A stretch of 64,000 nt of DNA from the NCBI GenBank assembly GCA_000482145.1, contig AUXH01000014.1:1-64000 (forward strand), given 5' to 3'. Below, piece by piece: positions 19,295 through 28,680 of this stretch. Under the pieces are notes generated by a model. It was not told the DNA's origin. It did no database searches and was given only the letters and a program-made list of their open reading frames with translations. The DNA comes from Strigomonas culicis (Eukaryota; Euglenozoa; Kinetoplastea; Trypanosomatida; Trypanosomatidae). The stretch's first letter is position 1; every line of letters begins with the position of its first letter. Position numbers and translations under genes: made by a program.

Positions 19295-19336
19295 AAGCAA
19301 ACACGCACACCCACACATACACATACACATACATAC

Positions 19337-21697
19337 ATGTCGACCTCAACGATAGAAAAGGCGCTCGCCCCCTTCCTCGTGGCGCCACCCATCTTCCACG
19401 ATGCGGCGAAGCACACCGAGGGGGACAGCCGCGCGCCGACCAGCCCGCTGGTCACACGGAAGCCCTTTGTGGCGGACGAGCTCGTGCTGATCCCGAGCCC
19501 TTTCCCCAGGCGCCGCGCCACCATCGCCATGACGGGCTGCGACCGCGTGTGCGACGCGGACTGGCTGCGGCTGCAACGCCGCGAGGACGACAGCGCGGCG
19601 CCGGTCGCACTGGCCCTGCGGCAGGAGGGGCTGTGGGACGAGGGCTACTTCGTCCATCCGACGGCCCTGCCGGTGCATGAGGGGAGGCGAGAGGGGACCG
19701 AACCGAAGAACGCGGAGGGCGACGCAGCCACACGCACCTCGAAGGCGACAGGGGCGCGCGTCGACGGGCCCTACAAGAGGGTGTCACGCACGCAAGGGAA
19801 GAACCCGTTTCAAAACCTGACGTTTATTTTTGATGAGGCTGCGACGAACTTCACGGCCGTGCTGTGCACGCTGCAGCACAACGGCCTCGGCTTCCTCTCG
19901 CATCGCAAGAACATGGTGGAGAGCAGCAACAGTCAGTTCAAGAGTAAGTGGTCCTTCAAGTACCTGAAGCGGCCGCTGCCGAGCGACTTTGTGAACATCA
20001 ACATCTACCGCTTTCAGAAGCTGAACCACCTGCCGCAGAGCGGTCGTATCAGCCGCAAGGACGAGCTGCACCAGACGCTGCTGCAGGCGCTGGCACCGCA
20101 CCGCGCGCTGTTCGACACCGCCTTTGCACACACACTCAACCGCGACGAGCGCTTCTTTCCGCTGGGGTGGCTCGTGCCGGGGGAGGCCGCCGCATGCGAG
20201 GCGGCGCTGCGCCGCGCGGACCACACGGGGCGGCTCTTCATCATGAAGCGCGTGGGGGGCACGGGCGGGCTGGACATCTCCCTCCTCCGCGCGGGGCCGT
20301 CCTTCACCCTCGCGGAGGCGCTCGCGGCCGTGCCCTCCGGCGCGGCGCCGGCCGCTGCGGTGCCGGGCGCCGCCGCCGGCCCCAAGACGTACATTGTGCA
20401 GGAATATGTCGACAACCCGTATCTCATCCACAACCACAAGTTCGACCTCCGCGTGTACGTCGTCGTCACGTCGTGCTACCCGCTGCGGATGTACATTTAT
20501 AAGGAGGGCTTGGTGCGCATCGCCACCGCGGCGTACTGCCGGGACGACGGCGGGGACCCCGCAGAAGCGGCCGCGAGCGGCGGGCTCGCCCCCATCGGCC
20601 AGCTCACCGCCCACCTGACGAACTTCACCCTCAACAAGGAGAGCGACAACTTTGCCGCTGGGGCGCCTCCCGGGCCCGCGGCGGCCGACGACTTCGCCTT
20701 CCCCTCGTACAAATGGTCCTTCGCCGCCTTGGAGGCGTACATGGAGGAGGAGAACGAGCGGCGGCGCCGCAGCGGAGCGGGCGGCACCATTGACTTCGCG
20801 GCCACAATGCAGCGCGTGCGACTGATGCTCGTCCAGGTGTTCTTGGCCATGTGCCCGCATGCGCGCGCCGCGCTGGACGACATCCACGCGAAGCAGGAGG
20901 CAAAGCCGAACGCGGACCGCCCCGCTGCTGCTGCTGCGGCGGCGGCGGCGGACGCGCCGCCGGTGGTGCTGCTGCGCCACGCGGCGCCGGTGCGGGTGGA
21001 GGCGCCGGGCCGCGTGCCCTGCACCCACCGCGGCGTCAGCCCCTACTTCCAGATCTTCGGCGTCGACGTGCTGCTGCGGTACAGGGACCAGGAGGCCTTC
21101 GAGCGCGCGCAGCGGTCGACGCCGGGGCCGGCGCCGCAGCCGCCCGCGGAGCTCTTCCCCGTGCTCCTGGAGATCAACAGCATGCCCTCCCTCAGCACCC
21201 ATTACACGCTGCTCGACCAGTGCATCAAGGGCAACGTCGTCGCGGACGCGCTCACGCTGGCCGGTCTCACCTCGCCGTTTATCAAGCCCTCCCCCGCCGG
21301 GCCCAGAGGCGCGGAGCCGGCGGGCGCTGACGCGGAGGCCGGGAAGAAGCCCGCCGCCTCTCCCCATGCACCGGTCCTCCGCCCATCGCAGAGAGCCTTT
21401 CTGCAACAGTTTGTGTCTCCGCGTGCTGACGCAGCTGACGAAACGGCGGATGCGCTGGAGGTGCCGGACTCACTCGTTGCCGATGCGTGCATGACGCTGG
21501 AGGAGGAGCGGCAACGGGCGGGGAACTTCGACTGTGTGTTTCCGTCGAAGGACGCGGTGGCGCTGTTCGCGCCGCGCGGCGGGCAGGCGGCCGCGGACAG
21601 CGGGGACGGGGCCCCGTACGTGCGGTACGACAACGAGGCACTGCTGACCCCACTGGACTACATTCTCTGTGAGTGGGAGAATCTGCGCGGCGAGTAG
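19337..21697 (+). CDS. tubulin tyrosine ligase-like (TTLL) glutamylase/ligase
   Basis: 786 residues with the ATP-grasp core of the tubulin tyrosine ligase-like family, which adds Glu, Gly or Tyr to tubulin tails. Visible markers in order: NHLPQSGRISRKDEL (about 237-252), equivalent to the family's N-h-FP-x-x-x-x-l-T-K-D; FIMKRVGGTGGLDI with Lys304 (nucleotide-binding strand and loop); VQEYVDNPYLIHNHKFDLRV (about 355-375); LTNFTLNK; and VLLEINSMPSL with Glu612 and Asn614, the magnesium ligands. These are all the key ATP-grasp residues, so activity is likely. HNHKFDLRVYV is the family's K-F-D-x-R motif. Family subgroup (initiating or elongating glutamylase) cannot be told by eye. Low-complexity Ala/Pro loops separate the motifs, and residues 1-150 and 650-786 are lineage-specific extensions. 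Expected to act on axonemal or subpellicular microtubules (inference). Confidence 0.88.
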   Translation: MSTSTIEKALAPFLVAPPIFHDAAKHTEGDSRAPTSPLVTRKPFVADELVLIPSPFPRRRATIAMTGCDRVCDADWLRLQRREDDSAAPVALALRQEGLWDEGYFVHPTALPVHEGRREGTEPKNAEGDAATRTSKATGARVDGPYKRVSRTQGKNPFQNLTFIFDEAATNFTAVLCTLQHNGLGFLSHRKNMVESSNSQFKSKWSFKYLKRPLPSDFVNINIYRFQKLNHLPQSGRISRKDELHQTLLQALAPHRALFDTAFAHTLNRDERFFPLGWLVPGEAAACEAALRRADHTGRLFIMKRVGGTGGLDISLLRAGPSFTLAEALAAVPSGAAPAAAVPGAAAGPKTYIVQEYVDNPYLIHNHKFDLRVYVVVTSCYPLRMYIYKEGLVRIATAAYCRDDGGDPAEAAASGGLAPIGQLTAHLTNFTLNKESDNFAAGAPPGPAAADDFAFPSYKWSFAALEAYMEEENERRRRSGAGGTIDFAATMQRVRLMLVQVFLAMCPHARAALDDIHAKQEAKPNADRPAAAAAAAAADAPPVVLLRHAAPVRVEAPGRVPCTHRGVSPYFQIFGVDVLLRYRDQEAFERAQRSTPGPAPQPPAELFPVLLEINSMPSLSTHYTLLDQCIKGNVVADALTLAGLTSPFIKPSPAGPRGAEPAGADAEAGKKPAASPHAPVLRPSQRAFLQQFVSPRADAADETADALEVPDSLVADACMTLEEERQRAGNFDCVFPSKDAVALFAPRGGQAAADSGDGAPYVRYDNEALLTPLDYILCEWENLRGE

Positions 21698-22908
21698 AGC
21701 ATAACTGTATAGTAGGACGAGTAACGCATACAGACAGGTAGCACGCGCGGTGCGAGTAGGAGGGAAAAGAAAAGGATGACTGTTTCAAACGAACACAGTA
21801 TCTGTGTCATGTCAACAATCCAATCGCTGTGATGTAACATTATACATGACATGTTTTCGCTCTCTTCTCTCTCTCCTTTTCTATCTCGCTAGCTATGTCT
21901 CTCATTCCCACATAATAAAGAAGGATTTTGCCTCTTCATATTGCTTCACATATGATTCAACATGGATGAACTTGTCCTCCGCAGATGTGCAAGGAAATGT
22001 ATTTTCCTTGTACAACAGGCTGTATAAACACATCCGAATGAAGTAGAAGTATGTAGAGACGGCAACAGTAATAATTAGTATGGATATCCGCAAGCGCATG
22101 CCGCGTATCGCGTTGTGTCTTCGCTGCATGTTTCTGTTCCTCATATTCCTTTTATGTTATCTGTTTTTTTGTTGTTGTTGTTGTTGTTGCTGTTGTTGTT
22201 ATGTGTGGACGGCAAAGAGCCCTGTGAAGACTGTCTCTCATGGAGTTCTCTCTGTCCTTTTCAACCCCCACGTACGACCGCCACTACATGATTCAACATG
22301 GATGAACTTGTCCTCCGCAGATGTGCAAGGAAATGCATTTTCCCTGTTCAAAAGGCTGTATAAACACATCCGAATGAAGTAGAAGTATGTAGAGACGGCA
22401 ACAGTAATAATTGGTATGGATATCCGCAAGCGCATGCCGCGTATCGCGTTGTGTCTTCGCTGCATGTTTCTGTTTCTCATATGCCTTTTATGGTATCTGC
22501 TGTTTATTTGTTATGTGTGGACAGCAAAGAGCCCTGTGAAGACTGTCTCTCATTATGTTTCTCTCTGTCCTTTTCAACCCCCACGTACGACCGCCACTAC
22601 ATGATTCAACATGGATGAACTTGTCCTCCGCAGATGTGCAAGGAAATGCATTTTCCTTGTACAACAGGCTGTATAAACACATCCGAATGATTACCGTATA
22701 GATGCCTTTTTTTATAGATCACAACATTATTTCCGCTTTCGGTTCGTGGCGTATATATAATTACAGATTTTGACAATGCGGTAGTGAATTGGCGCATGGC
22801 ATTACACAATGGCTTTGCCCTTATGCTCTGTCTCTCTTGTCCGTTTGTTATGCTCATCATAATGAAGGAAAAGAAAAATAAAAGAAGAAAGCTCCCCTAC
22901 TCAGCGTC
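21698..22908. other. 1.2 kb spacer carrying a tandem repeat
   Basis: Apart from the repeat at 21952-22690 the spacer is ordinary AT- and T/C-rich sequence. The acceptor for the Nudix gene probably uses the tract at 22820-22853, with candidate AGs at 22866-22867 and 22903-22904. No standard tRNA or snRNA was recognised. Confidence 0.65.
21952..22690. repeat. tandem direct repeat, about 2.3 copies of a 313-336 base unit
   Basis: Unit 1 is 21952-22287 (336 bases), unit 2 is 22288-22600 (313 bases) and a partial unit 3 is 22601-22690. All open with ATGATTCAACATGGATGAAC. The length difference is mostly contraction of a GTT/TTG run (22171-22200 in unit 1). Other differences are scattered substitutions, about a dozen in all. 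A GC-richer block with no substitutions (22080-22136 and 22416-22472) starts with an ATG and reads MDIRKRMPRIALCLRCMFLF in both units. The + frames extend to 100 and 62 residues with a hydrophobic stretch, and 80-residue frames exist on the - strand in both full units. Whether this is a small membrane protein, a non-coding RNA or passive duplicated UTR cannot be settled here. Confidence 0.9.
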
Positions 22909-23889
22909 ATGAACGCGGCCCCAGCGGTGGCGACGGCCCGCAAGTCCGCGACGCTGGTGCTGCTGGCCAGCCACCGCCTGCGCACGCGCCAGACGACCCC
23001 GAGCGCGGCCGCCGGCGCCGCGGCGAACGACATCGAGGTGCTCCTGATGCGGCGCCACGCCAAGGCGCGCGTGATGCCTGACATGCACGCCTTCCCCGGC
23101 GGCGGTCTGGAGGACCAGGACCTCGCCCTCGCGCGCCGCCAGCTCGGCGGCGGCGCGGAGGTGGTCGAGGTGGCCGAGCGCGCGGCGCGGCTCGCCGCGC
23201 TGCGCGAGACCGCGGAGGAGACGGCGCTCGTGCTGCGGCCGGACCTCGCGCTGGAGACCGCCAAGGCCTTCCGCGCGGCGCGGCCGGCCGGCGCCCCGAC
23301 CTACGCGCCGGAGGCAGCCGCCGCGCTGCGGACGCTCGGCCACTGGACGACGCCGACGACGGTGCGGTACCGCAACGAGACGTACTTCTACACGGCGATT
23401 GTGCAGCCGGCGGCGTGCGGCGCGGCGCCGCAGGAGGTGCGCATGACGGAGCAGGCGGACGAGGTGGACGGGCTGACGTGGATGCGGCCGGTGGACGCGC
23501 TGCGGCAGCACGAGGACGCCGCCCAGCCCTTCATGCTGCCGCCGCCGACGTTCTTTCTCCTGCGCGCGCTCGCGGCGCTGCCGCCGCTCGCGGAGGTCGC
23601 CGCCGCGTGGCGGCGCGTCCCGCCGGCGAGCACGGCGGACGTCCACACGTACCAGTGCGTCACGCCGGTTGTGCGGGGGGAGGGCGAGCACGTGCGGCAC
23701 ATCCAGATCCCGGACCGCTATTACAACCCGGCGCTGCTGAACCTGCGGCCCACGGCGGAGGGGCTGCCGGCGGTGCTGGGGCGGGGGTGCTACCAGTACG
23801 TGGACGCCTCTCTTGCCGGTGGGCGTGTCACGGCGCTGGTGGGCGGCGCCACGGAGGAGGGGACGGTGTGCCAGATGATTAAGCATTAG
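22909..23889 (+). CDS. NUDT19-type Nudix hydrolase
   Basis: 326 residues. The Nudix signature is split by an insertion: FPGGGLE at 62-68, then about 30 residues later RETAEETAL at 99-107 (consensus REUxEExGU, with Ala for Gly). A Nudix box interrupted in this way is typical of the NUDT19/RP2p group, whose members hydrolyse CoA and acyl-CoA diphosphates in peroxisomes or mitochondria. The early strand VLLMRRH and the later GHWTTPTTVRYRNETYFY agree with that group (its W-x-T-P-x-x-x-x-x-R-F-x-T-x-F-F pattern). Both metal-binding Glu pairs are present, so activity is likely. The C-terminus QMIKH is not a PTS1 peroxisomal signal. I see no clear presequence beyond an Ala-rich start, so location is open. 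Substrate is inferred from the family. Confidence 0.82.
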   Translation: MNAAPAVATARKSATLVLLASHRLRTRQTTPSAAAGAAANDIEVLLMRRHAKARVMPDMHAFPGGGLEDQDLALARRQLGGGAEVVEVAERAARLAALRETAEETALVLRPDLALETAKAFRAARPAGAPTYAPEAAAALRTLGHWTTPTTVRYRNETYFYTAIVQPAACGAAPQEVRMTEQADEVDGLTWMRPVDALRQHEDAAQPFMLPPPTFFLLRALAALPPLAEVAAAWRRVPPASTADVHTYQCVTPVVRGEGEHVRHIQIPDRYYNPALLNLRPTAEGLPAVLGRGCYQYVDASLAGGRVTALVGGATEEGTVCQMIKH

Positions 23890-24327
23890 TCCAGCTAGTT
23901 AAACGTGAGTGAGTGAGAGAGGTTGTAATTGTTTTTTGGTGTTGTTTTGTGCAATGGGGCATCGCAAAGAAAAACTTCTTGCTCTTACCATTCTTATACC
24001 TTGCTCCTGCACATTGCATTCACGGTTTCCTGTCACATTATATCAATTGTTTTCTTTTTCTGTTTTCATGTTTATTTGTTTCCCTCGAGCCATTATATCG
24101 CTTAGCCATGCATCACCAGTAAATCCAAATCGCGTTGTCTTTTCCCTCCCACTCCTCTTTGTTCTGTTTTCTTTTAGTCTATATCGTTGAGTTTCCGTTG
24201 CTTTTTTTTATTATTTCTTGTCATTACCAATAGTTTGTGTTTGGTCTTATACACATATACCAGTGTGATTGCACTTATTTCCATCTGTATCGTACTTTCC
24301 CCTACTCGCTGCCACTTGCACGTGAAA
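23890..24327. other. spacer, T-rich
   Basis: About 440 bases of 3' UTR-like T-rich sequence followed by the acceptor of the NSF gene. The small open frames at 23909-24190 are not credible genes. Confidence 0.65.
24137..24177 (+). promoter_or_regulatory. trans-splice acceptor of the NSF gene
   Basis: A nearly pure T/C tract (24137-24175) ends in TTTTAG, with AG at 24176-24177. A second possible AG is at about 24230. Either leaves no upstream ATG before 24328. The frame is open upstream to 24187, but only from a TTG, so 24328 is the start. Confidence 0.75.
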
Positions 24328-26526
24328 ATGACGAGCTACTTTCTCGTGTGCTCCGTCCCGTCGGACGATGACACCAAGTCGAACAACATCTTTCTGAACC
24401 CGGCCGACTACAAGCAGAGCATCGCGGCCGCCGCCCAGGGCTTCGTGATGGTCAATCAGTACCCCTTTGTCGTGAAGCCGCACCCCAACGTGCCGGCCGG
24501 CAGCATCGCCTTGAACGGCATCCAGCGCCGCATGCTGAACCTGTCGACGGCGGCGGGCAGCACGGTGAGCCTGCAGCCGATGGCGTCGCCCAAGCAGCCC
24601 GCCATCGTGCAGCTGAATTTCCGTGTGGAGCACTTCGTGGCCAGCAAGAAGGGCGGCGCGATCGACTGCGTGGAGTTCACGAAGGACGTGCACAAGTTCT
24701 TCAACGGCCAGGTTCTGCGCGACACGCAACAACTCGCGGTCGTGATGACGAACGGCATGCGGCTGCTGGCGACGCTGGAGGGCCTGATGCTGGACCCCAG
24801 CGTGCCCACCAAGACGGACGACATGGGTCTCTTCACCAACAACGCGGTCGTGCTCGTGACGACGACGGAGAAGAGCGAGATCACGCTCACGAACGTGTCG
24901 GAGAAGCAGCTGGACGCGCAGCAGAGTAGCATCGTGCAGGACTTCGATCTCGAGAACCTCGGCATCGGCGGTCTGCACGCGGAGTTCGGCCAAGTGTTCC
25001 GCCGCGCCTTTGCGAGTCGCATCTTCCCCGCCTCCTACGTGAAGAAGCTCGGCATCAAGCACGTGAAGGGCGTGCTGCTCTTCGGCCCGCCGGGCACCGG
25101 CAAGACGCTCATCGCCCGGAAGATCGGCGAGATCCTCAAGTGCCACGAGCCGAAGATTGTGAACGGCCCGGAGGTCTTCAGCAAGTACGTCGGCGGCACG
25201 GAGGAGAACATCCGGAAGCTCTTCGCTGACGCGGAGGCGGAGCAGGCCTCCAAGGGCGACCAGTCCCAGCTGCACCTCGTCATCTTCGACGAGTTCGATG
25301 CCATCTGTAAGCAGCGCGGTGCCGTCCGCGACTCCACCGGCGTGAACGACAACGTCGTCAACCAGCTCCTCTCCAAGATCGACGGTGTGAACTCGCTCAA
25401 CAATGTGCTGCTGATCGGCATGACGAACCGCAAGGACCTCATCGACGAGGCCATCCTGCGGCCGGGCCGCTTTGAGGTGCACGTCGAGATCGGACTGCCG
25501 GATGAGCCGGGCCGCTTCGAGATCTTCCGCATCCACACGCGCGGCATGCGGGACAACAAGGTGATGGCCAGCGACGTCAACCTGGAGGAGCTCGCCGCGC
25601 TGACGAAGAACTACTCCGGTGCCGAGATCGAGGGTGTGGTGCGCGCGGCCACGTCGAACGCGTTCAACCGCCACATGGACCGCGACCACCCCGGCAAGGT
25701 GGTGGACCCCGACAACATCTTCATCGGCCACGCGGACTTCATGGCCGCGATCGACGAGGTGACGCCCGCGTTCGGCCAGGCCAAGGAGGAGTGCGCGAAC
25801 CTGAAGCGCGGCGGCATCCTCGAGTACGGCCCCATGTGGGAGGCGGTCAAGTCGCGCTGTCAGCGCTACGTGCAGCAGCTGAACAGCGACGGCAAGCGCA
25901 TCCAATCGCTGTCGGTGCTCATCGACGGCCCCACCGGCTGCGGCAAGTCCGCGACCGCGGCCTACCTGGCCGAGCTCGCCGGCTTCCCCTACGTGAAGGT
26001 CATCTCGAGCGAGGACATGGTCGGCTACGGCGAGGCGCAGAAGGTGAACATCATCCGCAAGTCGTTCGAGGACGCGTACAAGTCCCCGGCGAGCTGTATC
26101 GTGCTGGACGACCTGGAGCGTCTCATTGAGTTCTCGCAGCTCGGCGGGCGCTACAGCAACGCGCTGTTGCAGGCGCTTCTCGTGCTCGTGAAGAGGCCGC
26201 CGCCGGAGAACAAGAAGCTGCTCATCATCGGCACCACGTCGCAGCACGACATCATGGACAGCCTCGAGCTGGTCTCTTGCTTCGCGGTGAAGCTACAGGT
26301 GCCGCTGCTGCAGGCCGACGCGCTGCCCATCGTCGCCGCGCAGATGGGTATCCAGTTCGCGACCCGGCAGGACGCGTCCAGCTGCATGGACCTCTTCCCC
26401 CGCGCGCTGCCGCTGCGGCAGCTCATGCTGCTGCTCGAGACCGCGGCGGAGAGTGTCAACGGTGGCAAGCCCGTCGTCACGTACCAGTCCTTCCAGCAGT
26501 CGCTCGAGTCTGCGGGTATTTACTGA
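24328..26526 (+). CDS. NSF: N-ethylmaleimide-sensitive factor (NSF/Sec18) AAA+ ATPase
   Basis: 732 residues, close to the normal length of about 745. NSF is the hexameric ATPase that takes apart SNARE complexes after membrane fusion throughout the secretory and endocytic system. Residues 1 to about 200 form the N domain, which binds SNAP and SNARE. The D1 AAA domain has Walker A GPPGTGKT at 253-260 and Walker B LVIFDEFDA (about 325-333). The conserved DGVNSLNNVLLIGMTNR stretch and the arginine-finger region RPGRFEVHVEIGLPD follow. The D2 domain has Walker A GPTGCGKS at 534-541 and IVLDDLERL with the DD in place of DE, as usual in NSF D2, which mainly holds the hexamer together. Start at the first ATG after the strong acceptor. 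All expected catalytic residues are present and nothing is odd. Confidence 0.95.
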   Translation: MTSYFLVCSVPSDDDTKSNNIFLNPADYKQSIAAAAQGFVMVNQYPFVVKPHPNVPAGSIALNGIQRRMLNLSTAAGSTVSLQPMASPKQPAIVQLNFRVEHFVASKKGGAIDCVEFTKDVHKFFNGQVLRDTQQLAVVMTNGMRLLATLEGLMLDPSVPTKTDDMGLFTNNAVVLVTTTEKSEITLTNVSEKQLDAQQSSIVQDFDLENLGIGGLHAEFGQVFRRAFASRIFPASYVKKLGIKHVKGVLLFGPPGTGKTLIARKIGEILKCHEPKIVNGPEVFSKYVGGTEENIRKLFADAEAEQASKGDQSQLHLVIFDEFDAICKQRGAVRDSTGVNDNVVNQLLSKIDGVNSLNNVLLIGMTNRKDLIDEAILRPGRFEVHVEIGLPDEPGRFEIFRIHTRGMRDNKVMASDVNLEELAALTKNYSGAEIEGVVRAATSNAFNRHMDRDHPGKVVDPDNIFIGHADFMAAIDEVTPAFGQAKEECANLKRGGILEYGPMWEAVKSRCQRYVQQLNSDGKRIQSLSVLIDGPTGCGKSATAAYLAELAGFPYVKVISSEDMVGYGEAQKVNIIRKSFEDAYKSPASCIVLDDLERLIEFSQLGGRYSNALLQALLVLVKRPPPENKKLLIIGTTSQHDIMDSLELVSCFAVKLQVPLLQADALPIVAAQMGIQFATRQDASSCMDLFPRALPLRQLMLLLETAAESVNGGKPVVTYQSFQQSLESAGIY

Positions 26527-26829
26527 GTGCATAGGGTGCATGCTTTTTGGAAAGAGCAGGGCCAAAAAGAAAAAAAAGTAGAAAAAAAAAAGCGATAATG
26601 CTAAAACAGAAAACCTCGTTAATATGCTAAAGAGGATATTAACAATATACTTGCATTGATCGTATCATCATTGAATAATGAGTGAGAAAAAAGAAAAGAA
26701 GATAAACGTTTTGACCTTTGTTTTACTTGTGACACTAGAAAAAAAAAAGGAGAGTATTCCATTATTCTACCTGCTGCCACTTCGTATCTCCCTCCTTCAC
26801 CTTCTCCTCTTCGTTACCCTTAGCTTAGT
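26527..26829. other. short spacer with acceptor touching the start codon
   Basis: An A-rich 3' UTR of about 230 bases is followed by a C/T tract at 26762-26821 with AG at 26822-26823 and again at 26827-26828. The next gene starts at 26830, so its own leader would be only six or one base after the spliced leader. Confidence 0.6.
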
Positions 26830-28680
26830 ATGTATACCTCTAACGCCTCCAATCCTACGAATCTCACCGAAGCGCGTAACAATAATAATAATAATAATAA
26901 TAATAGCAATGTCGCAAAGGACAACACCAAAACGGCTGGCAGCGCTGGACTAGACTCCTTCTTCCCTTACGTCAGCGCGGCGACGCTCACGTACACGACG
27001 GCGCCGTACCCCTTCTTGCTGGAGCCCATCTGGTCCTCGCTCTTTCTGCAGAAGCGCGAAGAGGAGGCCGCGCGGCAGAACGCGAAAAAGTCGGAGCAGC
27101 TCATCCAGCGCATGCAGCTTGAGGATGAGGAGGAGCAGCAGCTCTTCCAGCGGGCCGCGGGCGGACTCGACGACGACGACGAGAACGAGGGCAGCTCCCC
27201 GCGCGCCGGCGGCCTCGCCGCGCACGCCAACCGCTACTACACAAGCGGTCTCACCGCCGTGCAGGGCTGGATGCAGCGCGCGTGGACGGGGGTGAAGACG
27301 TTCACCGCGAACCGCTCCGTGTCGCAGCGCCAGCTCTGCTTCACGCAGCTCTTTGAGCGCCAGCTGGAGCAGCTGCCGCCGGCCGTGGCGGGCCCGGCCG
27401 TGTACCCGCCCTCCAGGATCGCCCCCACGCGGCAGACTCGTCACGGCACGGAGGCGGAGAGCAACATCACAGACGCCTGCTCCGTGTCCCCGCCGCCGAG
27501 CAGCGCCGCCTCGCGCGACGCGGCGCCGCTGCCGCCCGGCTCGACCGTGTTCGCGAGTGTGTGCTGCGCTGTGATGAGCCTCGGCCAGCCGCAGGCCGGC
27601 ACGCTGTTCCTCACGAGCGAGGGCTTCTACTTCGCCTCCGATGTGCTCCTCGAGCGCGAGATGAACTCCAAGTCGCATGGCAACAACAACAACAACAACA
27701 ACAACAAGGCGAACAGCGTCCACGCGGACGGTGGGGCGAACCACGACTACGCGGCGCTCCGGCTCGCCTACATGAAGCACCGACGGCGCAGCCAGCGCAT
27801 GTGGCGTACGAGCAACCCTGGCTCCTCGTCCAGCGGCGACGACGACGACGACGACGCCGTGGACGCCGACGCGCACGGCGGCGCCCTCCCCGGGTTCTAC
27901 GAGAACAGCGACGATGAGGGCGCCGTCTCCACGAGCCACTTCCTCGACGGCCGCGAGGTGATCAAGGACTGGGTGCCCATGGCGGACGTCGCGTCCCTCC
28001 TGCCGTCCGTGTACTTCCCGCTCCGCATCCCGAAGGAGGCGGCACCGGCCGACCCTCACGCGGACAGCGCACATGGCCACACGTCGGAGGACCAGTACTA
28101 CTACTACGACGGCGGCTTCTACTTCCAGGGGATACCGCACCTCCTCGTGCGGCCCAGCGCGCTGCAGCTCTTCGCGCGGCAGTCGCGACAGCTGTACCAG
28201 TTCATCGGCATGCACTCGGTCGTCATCAAGCCGCCCAAGCGCGTCCGCCATGCCAGTAGCAGCCCGCCGTCTCCGCGCCAGGCGGGTGGAGTCGGCGGCG
28301 GCACCGCGGTGGATCTTCCGTCCGCGGCGGCGGCCGTCAGCGACGGCGACGTGATCACATGGGAGGAGTACACGGTGCTGAAGGAGCTGGACGGCGCCTA
28401 CGCGGCCTTCATTGTGTGCGTGCTCGCGGGGCGGCTGTGGGCGCAGCAGCGGCGGCGGCAGCGGTGGCACCAGCAGCACGCGCGCTCGACGCGGCCGCCG
28501 TCGTCGATGGGCACGCGGCGTGGCAGCTGCACAACAGAGTCGCGTGCGATGAGCTGTCATGGCGACGAGGACGACTGGGCGTTCGCCGTGGACGATCGAG
28601 AAGAGGAGGAAGACGAGGGGTGGCTTGTGGATGCGTCCCTCTTGATGTTGCCAGATGTGGCGTACGCAGCCCCATGCTAG
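26830..28680 (+). CDS. GRAM-domain-like protein with Asn run
   Basis: 616 residues, tentative assignment. Residues 237-280 (FASVCCAVMSLGQPQAGTLF then LTSEGFYFASD) fit the first strands of a GRAM/PH-like fold (pattern: xxCxLxxxxxxxGxLYLTxxxxxFYS). The later strands appear after a long low-complexity insertion: DWVPMADVASLLPSVYFPLRI (about 377-397) and GIPHLLVRPSALQLFARQSRQLYQF (about 435-460). GRAM domains bind phosphoinositides on intracellular membranes. Near the N-terminus there is a nine-Asn run, then PFLLEPIW and a charged helix (about 70-110). A second run of eight Asn and an Asp run lie inside the GRAM insertion. No membrane segment or signal peptide is seen. The start at 26830 is the only Met before residue 95 in this frame, despite the very short leader it implies. 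Lipid binding is inferred. Confidence 0.65.
   Translation: MYTSNASNPTNLTEARNNNNNNNNNSNVAKDNTKTAGSAGLDSFFPYVSAATLTYTTAPYPFLLEPIWSSLFLQKREEEAARQNAKKSEQLIQRMQLEDEEEQQLFQRAAGGLDDDDENEGSSPRAGGLAAHANRYYTSGLTAVQGWMQRAWTGVKTFTANRSVSQRQLCFTQLFERQLEQLPPAVAGPAVYPPSRIAPTRQTRHGTEAESNITDACSVSPPPSSAASRDAAPLPPGSTVFASVCCAVMSLGQPQAGTLFLTSEGFYFASDVLLEREMNSKSHGNNNNNNNNKANSVHADGGANHDYAALRLAYMKHRRRSQRMWRTSNPGSSSSGDDDDDDAVDADAHGGALPGFYENSDDEGAVSTSHFLDGREVIKDWVPMADVASLLPSVYFPLRIPKEAAPADPHADSAHGHTSEDQYYYYDGGFYFQGIPHLLVRPSALQLFARQSRQLYQFIGMHSVVIKPPKRVRHASSSPPSPRQAGGVGGGTAVDLPSAAAAVSDGDVITWEEYTVLKELDGAYAAFIVCVLAGRLWAQQRRRQRWHQQHARSTRPPSSMGTRRGSCTTESRAMSCHGDEDDWAFAVDDREEEEDEGWLVDASLLMLPDVAYAAPC
26878..26904 (+). repeat. 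poly-Asn (AAC/AAT) run near the start of the GRAM-like protein
   Basis: Nine Asn codons, mostly AAT, beginning 16 codons after the start. A second run of eight AAC codons lies at 27682-27705. Confidence 0.9.

Noticed and set aside
22080..22480. snoRNA C/D genes in the tandem repeat
   Set aside because: No convincing C box and D box pair on either strand; kept only as an open question in the findings.
24187..24327. N-terminal extension of NSF
   Set aside because: Would start at TTG, and NSF homologs begin near the ATG at 24328.
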